A stretch of 12,925 bases of DNA. Origin: Acidobacteriota bacterium. GTDB lineage: Bacteria; Acidobacteriota; UBA6911. Below, one piece after another: positions 7,592-12,925 of the stretch (within the stretch, counting starts at the first letter, position 1; every line of letters begins with the position of its first letter). The notes below the pieces were generated by a model that was not told the DNA's origin, ran no database searches, and worked only from the letters and a program-made list of their open reading frames with translations. The stretch spans positions 1 to 12,925 of the forward strand of contig JAFNAH010000007.1 of assembly GCA_017860075.1 (NCBI GenBank). The letters run 5' to 3'. A program made the translations under genes and the position numbers.

Positions 7592-7722
7592 GCCGTCAGG
7601 CTCATGACCGCCAGCCCGCAGAGAACCCCCGCTGTCGGGATCGGAATCTGGATCGCGGTCGGTATCGGAATGCGACACCAGGACCGGCCGATATGCCCTG
7701 AGAGCGTAACTGCCTGACGGCG
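7592..7722. repeat. Possible small repeat element bounded by 10-base inverted repeats
   Basis: GCCGTCAGGC at 7592-7601 is the exact reverse complement of GCCTGACGGC at 7713-7722. The 111 bases between them enclose the hexanucleotide tract at 7634-7675. The whole 131-base unit begins 5 bases after the stop of the preceding gene. It could be a miniature inverted-repeat element or a large RNA hairpin. No target-site duplication was seen and no second copy with the same ends occurs in this window, so mobility is speculation. Confidence 0.4.
7634..7675. repeat. Imperfect hexanucleotide repeat tract, copy 2 (inverse orientation)
   Basis: Seven six-base units run GTCGGG, ATCGGA, ATCTGG, ATCGCG, GTCGGT, ATCGGA, ATGCGA, close to a consensus RTCGGR. 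On the other strand this reads as GATNCC-like units. That matches the tract at 8-62, and the two share GATACCGAC (21-29 and the complement of 7658-7666). Function is unknown. Confidence 0.55.
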
Positions 7723-7763
7723 ATACGGGGCCCGATCGGGTGCTCAGTGCAGGGTGGGTTTTT

Positions 7764-7794
7764 CCCGGCGACTGGCGAGGCCGGGGCTTTTGTT
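7764..7794 (+). terminator. Candidate weak intrinsic terminator
   Basis: CCCGGC (7764-7769) pairs with GCCGGG (7780-7785) around a 10-base loop, followed after GC by TTTTGTT (7788-7794). The stem is short but all G:C; the T-run is interrupted. It would end transcription from the prfB-side operon before the lpt genes. No folding calculation was possible. Confidence 0.35.
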
Positions 7795-7856
7795 CCTGAT
7801 CGATCGTTCCGGACAAGGAGGGTTCCCCGGAGCCGCCTCCCGGTCGGAGATTCTGC

Positions 7857-10352
7857 TTGCACAATTTCGGCGTCCGTTTTCTTCGCCGCGGTCTCGCGCT
7901 GCTGATAGCAGCCGTGCTCGCCTGGGTTGCGTATGACTACATACGGATCTGGCGGAGCCGCGTCGGCAGCATCAAGCAGGCTGCCAGGATCCTGGGGACG
8001 GACCTGATCCGGTCGGCCGACAGCATCGAATACTCGGAGCACGAGAACGGAAAGGTCCGCTTCAAAATTCACGCCCAGAGACTTCTCGAGACGCGTGAAG
8101 GGAAGAACCTCCTCGAGGGAATAGAGGCATTCGACTTCAACCCGGACGGGTCGCCGCGGAATTACATCCGAAGCATGCGGGCGGAGTACGATCAGGGTAA
8201 CGGGCGGGCCCATTTTGCGGGCAATGTCCGGATCCAGATGGGAAAGGAAGTCGAGCTGCGTTGCGAATCGCTCTTCTACGATATGCAGAACAATGTCGGA
8301 ACCACCGACGACGCGATGGAGTTGGTTACGCCGCAGGCAAAGGGGAGTGCGCGGGGCATCCGTTTCGACAACGTCAAGCGGGTCCTGCAGTTGAAGAGTG
8401 ATGTCGATCTCAAAGTAACACGTGCGGTTCCGAAACCGGGCGGGGGCTCTTCCGAGGAGCAGAGTCGTGTTACCTCGAGCAGCTTATTCTATTCGGAAAA
8501 GGACCAGGTAGTCCGGTTCATGGGAGGGGCCCACCTGGAGACGCCGGACGCGACCCTCTCGGGCTCTGACATCGAGGCCAGGCTGAGCCCCGACGGGCGC
8601 CGCATCCAGTCGCTCATGTGCCGGGGGAATGCCGAATACAGGTCTCTGAAGCCGGGCGAGACGCAGGATCTGCGTGGAGACCGGATAGATTTCGACCTCA
8701 GCCCCGAGGGCAAGGCCGTCGAGCAGATACGCGTGACGGGCAGTGCGGCGTTTGCCTCCGAGTCGAAAGAGGGAGGCGTCGGGCTGCAGGGCAGGATGAT
8801 ATTTCTGCAGTTGAATCCGGTCGACGGCTCTCTGCGACAGATCCTCAGCAAGTCGGGTGTCCGGTTCAGCAGCAGGCAAGCCGATGCCGAAACAACGATC
8901 AGCGGCGAGGATTTCGTGGCGGAGTTTTCCCCGGGAAGCAGCTCTTTGCGGCGCCTGCTGGTGCGGGAAAAAGCGGCGCTTACCATGCGAACCGGCAAGG
9001 AGGGCGAGGGCGACGAACTCACTGCCCGTGAAATCCGCATCGAGTTTGCCGAAGGGGCCGGCCAGAGCAAGCCCCGCAACCTCCAGGCTGACGGTGCCGT
9101 GCGCTGGACTTCCACGGCGCGGAAGGCCGTTCCCGGGCGCAAGGCAGAGCCGGGAAGAATCCTCACCGCGGCGAAGCTTGAGATGGCCTACTCGGAGTCG
9201 GGCGACTCTCTCGACAGGGGAAATGCCTCGGGCGGCGTTAGTGTTTCAGTGCTGCCGGTTCCTGGATCTCAGGGCTCACCCATACGTAAGCTGGAAGCCG
9301 AACGCGTCCGCTTCGGGTTCTACCCCATCGGGAACCGGATGAAAGACCTTGACGGAGAAGGCGACGTCCACGTCACCTATCAGAGCACCAGGCCGGGCCA
9401 GGGGACATCGGCGGAAGAAGTCAGGACAACCAGCGAGAAATTGCATGCGACATTCCGCGAGAGCGACGGCCAGGCTGACAAAGTCTCCCAGTGGGGCCGC
9501 TTCACTTACCAGGACGGCTCCAGGACCGCGACATCCGGCAGGGCCGACTACGATGCAGGCAGCGAGGCCCTGGTTCTGAGGGAGTCCCCGAAAGTGACCG
9601 ACCGGGACAGCACTACCACTGGAGAGGAATTGACCTACAACCTGGAAGGGAAGGAGATCATGGTTCGCGGCGACGTGCGTTCAGTTACCCGCCCGAAGTT
9701 GCAGGAGGGAACGCCGGTGCCGGCCGCAACCCAGTCTTCGGCCCCGACTATCGTGACGGCGAAAGTAATGAGGTACTGGACCGAAAAGGGAAGGGCCCGA
9801 TACGAGGATGGGGCCCAGATGCTCTCCGAGCAGGGCCAGCTGCAAGCCCGGACGATCGAGATTCTCAATTCCGGGCAGGAACTCACTGCGGAGGGACAGG
9901 TAAGGCACACTATACTGCGCCGCCAGGATTCCGGTGCTGACGGGCCGCCGGCAAAACCAGGCACGTCGAAGCCGAAGGATGCCGCCGACAAGCCTCCGAT
10001 CGTGATCAGGAGCGGTCACCTGCGATATGACAAGGCGGGCGGCAACATGATCCACTATTCGGGAGACGTGGTTCTCGACTCCGGCGACATCCAGATGTGG
10101 TCCGATACTCTGGATGCCATGCTGGACACGGAAGGGAAGCAGATCGAATGGGCCCGGGCGATCGGGCATCTGCGCATCCAACAGCAGGGCAGGCTGGCGC
10201 GCGGCAGCCAGGCGGACTACCTGTTTGCACCCGGCAAATTCGTAGTGCTCGGGAACCCCGCCGAAATCAGGGATCCGGTGAGGGGCAAGTCGGCGGCCCG
10301 TCGATTGACTTTCTACACCTCGGATGATAGGATCATCCTCGAAAACAGCTGA
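7857..10352 (+). CDS. lptC: Long LptC-LptA/OstA-like LPS export bridge protein
   Basis: This 831-residue protein looks like LptC extended by LptA/OstA-like repeats. LptC anchors the periplasmic LPS bridge to the LptB2FG transporter; LptA forms the bridge itself. It starts with a basic tip and one transmembrane helix (about 11-28, RGLALLIAAVLAWVAYDY). An LptC-like domain follows (about 45-195, including SADSIEYSEHENGKVRFKI, YDQGNGRAHFAGNVRI and MELVTP). The remaining length repeats beta-strand patterns of the type 'A-x-Y-x(n)-G-x-V' (about 205-300, 320-420, 430-600, 630-690). The last segment, about 715-831, is the most LptA-like: HLRYDKAGGNMIHYSGDVVL, ARGSQADYLFAPGKFVVLGNPAEI, RRLTFYTSDDRIILEN. 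The start is TTG at 7857, supported by GGAG at 7846-7849 and by the helix directly after it. It lies 40 bases before lptB. LptC plus LptA family is likely; the exact domain count is uncertain. Confidence 0.87.
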   Translation: MHNFGVRFLRRGLALLIAAVLAWVAYDYIRIWRSRVGSIKQAARILGTDLIRSADSIEYSEHENGKVRFKIHAQRLLETREGKNLLEGIEAFDFNPDGSPRNYIRSMRAEYDQGNGRAHFAGNVRIQMGKEVELRCESLFYDMQNNVGTTDDAMELVTPQAKGSARGIRFDNVKRVLQLKSDVDLKVTRAVPKPGGGSSEEQSRVTSSSLFYSEKDQVVRFMGGAHLETPDATLSGSDIEARLSPDGRRIQSLMCRGNAEYRSLKPGETQDLRGDRIDFDLSPEGKAVEQIRVTGSAAFASESKEGGVGLQGRMIFLQLNPVDGSLRQILSKSGVRFSSRQADAETTISGEDFVAEFSPGSSSLRRLLVREKAALTMRTGKEGEGDELTAREIRIEFAEGAGQSKPRNLQADGAVRWTSTARKAVPGRKAEPGRILTAAKLEMAYSESGDSLDRGNASGGVSVSVLPVPGSQGSPIRKLEAERVRFGFYPIGNRMKDLDGEGDVHVTYQSTRPGQGTSAEEVRTTSEKLHATFRESDGQADKVSQWGRFTYQDGSRTATSGRADYDAGSEALVLRESPKVTDRDSTTTGEELTYNLEGKEIMVRGDVRSVTRPKLQEGTPVPAATQSSAPTIVTAKVMRYWTEKGRARYEDGAQMLSEQGQLQARTIEILNSGQELTAEGQVRHTILRRQDSGADGPPAKPGTSKPKDAADKPPIVIRSGHLRYDKAGGNMIHYSGDVVLDSGDIQMWSDTLDAMLDTEGKQIEWARAIGHLRIQQQGRLARGSQADYLFAPGKFVVLGNPAEIRDPVRGKSAARRLTFYTSDDRIILENS

Positions 10353-10382
10353 ATGGTGAGGGCCGTAAAGGACTGTATTTAA

Positions 10383-10403
10383 ATGGCTTCTGATGACGAC
10401 TAG
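10383..10403 (+). CDS. Possible six-codon leader ORF overlapping the lptB start
   Basis: ATG at 10383 opens a tiny frame encoding MASDDD and stops at TAG 10401-10403, in a different frame from lptB. AAGGA (10368-10372) lies ten bases upstream of it. The lptB ATG at 10393 lies inside this mini-frame and has no good Shine-Dalgarno sequence of its own. Termination on the mini-frame could feed re-initiation at lptB. This may also be chance, since the peptide has no recognisable identity. Confidence 0.2.
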   Translation: MASDDD

Positions 10404-11124
10404 CACTCTCCAAGTCCTGGCTCTCAGTAAGGCGTACCGCGGCAGGAGAGTTGCGGATCAGGTCGATCTCGAAGTCGCTCGGGGCGAGGTTGTGGGCCTC
10501 CTCGGTCCGAACGGTGCCGGCAAGACCACAACCTTCTACATGATCGTGGGGCTGATTGCGCCGGACTCAGGCAGTGTGTGCCTGAATGGGCGCGACATCA
10601 CCGCCCTGCCGATGTACCAGCGCGCCCGCGCGGGAATCAGCTACCTGCCTCAGGAACCCTCGGTTTTCCGGAAGTTGACGGTCGAAGAGAACCTGCTCAG
10701 CATTTCGGAGACGCTTGACCTCACTGCGGATGAGCAGCACGCGATCGTGACCAACCTGCTGGAGGAGTTCGGGATCGAAAAGGTCCGGCGGCAGGGGGCC
10801 TACACGCTATCCGGCGGTGAGAGGCGGCGTCTCGAGATTGCGCGCGCGCTGGTGCTCACCCCCCGATTTGTGCTTCTGGACGAACCCTTTGCAGGCATCG
10901 ATCCGCTGGCCGTGGCCGACATCCAGAGGATTATCGGGCAGCTGAAATCGCGCAACATCGGGATCCTGATTACCGATCATAATGTCAGGGAGACTTTGAA
11001 TATAACGGATCGCGCCTATATAATAAACGAAGGAAAAATTTTGCGCGGAGGCCGACCGCAAGAACTGACCGCTGATGAAGAGGTCAGGAAAGTATATCTG
11101 GGTGAGAACTTCCGGCTGAATTGA
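10393..11124 (+). CDS. lptB: LPS export ABC transporter ATP-binding protein LptB
   Basis: LptB is the cytoplasmic ATPase that powers extraction of LPS from the inner membrane through LptFG and along the LptC/LptA bridge. The 243-residue product has all ABC motifs: Walker [10 protein letters not shown] (38-46), Q-loop Q87 in [18 protein letters not shown], signature LSGGERRR (139-146), Walker B FVLLDEP (159-165) followed by FAGIDP, and switch histidine H196 in ITDHNVRE. The [17 protein letters not shown] and [10 protein letters not shown] stretches are hallmarks of the LptB subfamily within ABC ATPases. Length is normal. It follows the LptC-like gene by 40 bases and precedes rpoN by four; no lptF or lptG is present in the window, so these are elsewhere. 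Confidence 0.97.
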   Translation: MTTSTLQVLALSKAYRGRRVADQVDLEVARGEVVGLLGPNGAGKTTTFYMIVGLIAPDSGSVCLNGRDITALPMYQRARAGISYLPQEPSVFRKLTVEENLLSISETLDLTADEQHAIVTNLLEEFGIEKVRRQGAYTLSGGERRRLEIARALVLTPRFVLLDEPFAGIDPLAVADIQRIIGQLKSRNIGILITDHNVRETLNITDRAYIINEGKILRGGRPQELTADEEVRKVYLGENFRLN

Positions 11125-11128
11125 GTCT

Positions 11129-12589
11129 ATGACCGTCCGCAGACAGAATTTGCGACAATCGCTGGACCTACGCCTGACCCAGAGGCTTGCCCTCACCCCG
11201 TCTCTTCTGCAGAAGATCGAGCTCCTTCAGCTAAACAGGCTGGAACTCCAGGATATGTTGAACGAGGAGTTGCTGGCAAATCCCCTGCTCGAAGAGGTGA
11301 TCGAACCCGAGGCGCCCAGGGACCTGGGGCTGGAAGACGCGGCAGACGTCGAACCGCCGCCTCCTGAGAAACCGCCAGAGGGCGCGGAACGTGACTCTTT
11401 CGACGAAATCGATTTCCGATACTTCTTCGATGAGTACCTCGACACCGGATACCGCAACCGTGAGGTCGAGGAATCGGAGGACAAACCGTCATTCGAAGCC
11501 TACCTTGTCAGGCCGCCCTCACTCTCAGATCATCTGAACTGGCAGCTTGGCCTCTCTTTCGTGGAGCCGAGGATTGCCGATGTGGCCAGCGAGATCATCG
11601 GCAACCTGGACGAGGACGGCTACCTGCTCCTGAGCATGGAAGATTTGCAGAGCCTGGCCGGTTGCACGGCGGAGGAGGCCGAGACTGCGCTCCGGTTCGT
11701 CCAATCGCTGGACCCGGTCGGAGTGGGCGCGCGGGACCTGCGCGAGTGCCTGCTGCTTCAGCTGTCGGCGCTGGGGCTGCAAGACACCCTCGCATGGAAA
11801 ATCGTCCAGGATCACCTGCCTCTGCTCGAATGCCACAAGTTCAAGGAGATCGCGAGCAGAACCGGATCCACCCAGGAAGAAGTCCTGAAGGCGGTCGAAG
11901 CCATCAAACGGCTCATCCCGAAGCCCGGCCAGAAATACAATCCTGAAAAGGCTACCTATGTGCAGCCGGAAGTAACGATCGCGAAGGTGAACGGGGAATT
12001 CATCATCATCCAGAATGACGAGGGCATGCCCCAGCTTCGCCTGAACGCCGGCTATCGCGATTTGCTCAAGGCCAACGGCGTTCCCGGCGACACCAAGGCT
12101 TTTCTCCGGGAGAAGTTCCGGTCCGCCGTCGATTTGCTGAGGAGCGTGAACCAGCGCCGCCAGACGATATACAAGGTTTGCGCCTGCATTGTGAGCCGCC
12201 AGAAAGACTTCCTCGAACTCGGATTCTCGGCGCTCCACCCGATGCTGATCAAGGACGTCGCCAGCGAACTCGGCGTTCACAGCTCCACGATAAGCCGCGT
12301 AGTAACCAACAAGTATGTCGATACGCCTCAGGGAGTCATGGAACTCCGCAAGTTCTTCACCATGGGTGTTGAGAACTCCGATGGCGAAGAGCTCTCCATC
12401 GTCCAGGTGAAGCTGAAGATCAGGAAGCTGATCGATGGTGAAGAACGGACCAAGCCGTACTCGGACAACCAGCTCGGGCAGCTGCTTCGGCGGGACAACA
12501 TTTTTATCACCCGGCGAACCGTAGCCAAGTACAGGGAGCAGATGCAGATTCCCGGCTCCCGTGACCGCCGGATCGGGTATCTCTTTTGA
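11129..12589 (+). CDS. rpoN: RNA polymerase sigma-54 factor
   Basis: Sigma-54 directs RNA polymerase to -24/-12 promoters that need an AAA+ enhancer-binding activator. The 486-residue protein shows the full architecture. Region I is Gln/Leu-rich (about 6-50, SLDLRLTQRLALTPSLLQKIELLQL) and contacts activators. Region II is acidic (about 55-118). The core-binding part spans about 120-250, a helix-turn-helix lies near 373-395 (LIKDVASELGVHSSTISRVV), and the RpoN box RRTVAKYRE is at 462-470, which reads the -24 element. It starts four bases after lptB, so it is probably in the same transcript, and hpf follows, a linkage common in bacteria. Nothing appears truncated. No -24/-12 promoter was found within the window. 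Confidence 0.97.
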   Translation: MTVRRQNLRQSLDLRLTQRLALTPSLLQKIELLQLNRLELQDMLNEELLANPLLEEVIEPEAPRDLGLEDAADVEPPPPEKPPEGAERDSFDEIDFRYFFDEYLDTGYRNREVEESEDKPSFEAYLVRPPSLSDHLNWQLGLSFVEPRIADVASEIIGNLDEDGYLLLSMEDLQSLAGCTAEEAETALRFVQSLDPVGVGARDLRECLLLQLSALGLQDTLAWKIVQDHLPLLECHKFKEIASRTGSTQEEVLKAVEAIKRLIPKPGQKYNPEKATYVQPEVTIAKVNGEFIIIQNDEGMPQLRLNAGYRDLLKANGVPGDTKAFLREKFRSAVDLLRSVNQRRQTIYKVCACIVSRQKDFLELGFSALHPMLIKDVASELGVHSSTISRVVTNKYVDTPQGVMELRKFFTMGVENSDGEELSIVQVKLKIRKLIDGEERTKPYSDNQLGQLLRRDNIFITRRTVAKYREQMQIPGSRDRRIGYLF

Positions 12590-12632
12590 CAGAAACCGCT
12601 TTCTTGAATTCGCGGCATGAGATGCAGGTGCC

Positions 12633-12644
12633 GGGGCATGCCCC
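12633..12644. repeat. 12-base perfect palindrome in the rpoN-hpf gap
   Basis: GGGGCATGCCCC is fully palindromic and sits 43 bases before the hpf ATG. It could be a protein-binding site or a small hairpin in the leader. The core GGGCATGCCCCAG also occurs inside rpoN (12022-12034), where it encodes part of EGMPQLR, so the match may be chance. Confidence 0.3.
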
Positions 12645-12686
12645 AGATGTCGCTAAGCTGTTCCAATTGCCGGAAGGGACCTTTCT

Positions 12687-12925
12687 ATGAATGTGGAGAT
12701 CACGGGAAGACACCTCGTCGTTACCCCCGCGCTCAGAACATACGTGCTCAGGAGACTGCGCAAGTTTTCGAAGATATTCGGGGATGATTTGAGCTGCCAC
12801 GTCATCATCGATGTCTCCAAAACCCGGCACACGGCGGAGATCCTGCTCAGGTCGAAGATCCTGACCGTGACCGGCAAAGGCGAGACACCCGATATGTACT
12901 CCTCGATCCTGAGGGCGGTCGAGAA
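12687..12925 (+). CDS. hpf: Ribosome hibernation-promoting factor (partial, 3' end beyond window)
   Basis: HPF/RaiA family proteins bind the 30S subunit in the mRNA/tRNA channel and inactivate ribosomes under stress or stationary phase. In the long form a C-terminal domain drives 100S dimers. The visible 79 codons start MNVEITGRHLVVTPALRTYVLRRLRKF and continue with HVIIDVSKTRHTAEILLRSKILTVTGKGETPDMYSSIL. This is the usual beta-alpha-beta-beta-beta-alpha order with the helix-forming DMYSSI segment typical of the family. GGAAGG at 12672-12677 lies nine bases upstream of the ATG. The frame is open to the window edge, so short or long form cannot be decided. Its place directly after rpoN is a common bacterial arrangement and strengthens the call. 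Confidence 0.9.
   Translation, partial: MNVEITGRHLVVTPALRTYVLRRLRKFSKIFGDDLSCHVIIDVSKTRHTAEILLRSKILTVTGKGETPDMYSSILRAVE

Larger units (their letters stand above)
7588..7856. other. 269-base intergenic region between the membrane protein and lptC
   Basis: No convincing gene lies here. A minus-strand frame covering it overlaps both neighbouring genes and draws its D-P-D-S string from the hexanucleotide tract, so it is rejected. The gap holds a perfect 10-base inverted repeat (7592-7601 and 7713-7722), a hexanucleotide tract (7634-7675), a terminator-like hairpin (7764-7794), and the GGAG ribosome-binding site of the following gene at 7846-7849. No clear promoter was recognised. Confidence 0.6.

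Noticed and set aside
7553..7864. 103-codon minus-strand frame in the gap before lptC, with SDTDRDPDSDPDS
   Set aside because: It overlaps both neighbouring genes and its Asp-rich string comes from the hexanucleotide tract; no sign of a real protein.
9681..10406. 241-codon minus-strand frame opposite the end of lptC
   Set aside because: Antisense shadow of a well supported gene; composition rich in Arg, His and Pro with no motif.
12586..12614. TTGACA at the rpoN stop codon as a -35 box for hpf
   Set aside because: No -10-like hexamer lies 15-19 bases downstream; the best A/T stretch is only 12 bases away.
12657..12671. Possible sigma-54 promoter ending in TTGC before hpf
   Set aside because: The required GG ten bases upstream of the GC is missing; GC is found there instead.

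Overview
This is a GC-rich bacterial chromosomal segment. All of its confident genes lie on the + strand, in tightly packed operon-like runs. The gene order (lnt, prfB, a small membrane protein, a long LptC/OstA-like protein, lptB, rpoN, hpf) together with lipA and an NfeD/slipin pair suggests a Gram-negative, LPS-bearing bacterium. It resembles the arrangement I associate with Acidobacteriota, but this phylum call is inference from synteny and I could not test it.

Layout: positions 1-212 hold no convincing gene; they contain an imperfect hexanucleotide tract and several inverted repeats. lipA (lipoate synthesis) follows. After a 100-base gap come a secreted ClpP-like NfeD membrane protease and its usual partner, a slipin (SPFH/stomatin protein). 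Next is a SPOR-domain membrane protein whose stop overlaps the start of lnt (apolipoprotein N-acyltransferase). prfB (release factor 2) follows and carries the classical in-frame UGA with programmed +1 frameshift, so an ORF caller sees only its 3' part. An unrecognised one-helix membrane protein sits 3 bases after prfB. A 269-base non-coding gap then holds a second hexanucleotide tract flanked by a 10-base inverted repeat, plus a weak terminator-like hairpin. The last block is a very long LptC-LptA/OstA-like protein (TTG start), lptB, rpoN (sigma-54) and the beginning of hpf, cut by the window end.

Together the genes are mostly about the cell envelope: lipoprotein acylation (Lnt), membrane quality control (NfeD and slipin), a probable peptidoglycan-binding SPOR protein, and the LPS export machine (LptC/LptA-like and LptB). 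Housekeeping or regulatory genes are interleaved: lipA, prfB, rpoN and hpf. The least ordinary elements are the two related hexanucleotide tracts in opposite orientation (one inside a possible small inverted-repeat element), the 831-residue Lpt bridge protein, the RF2 recoding site, and the uncharacterised 247-residue membrane protein. I saw no CRISPR array, tRNA, rRNA, complete insertion sequence or phage gene.
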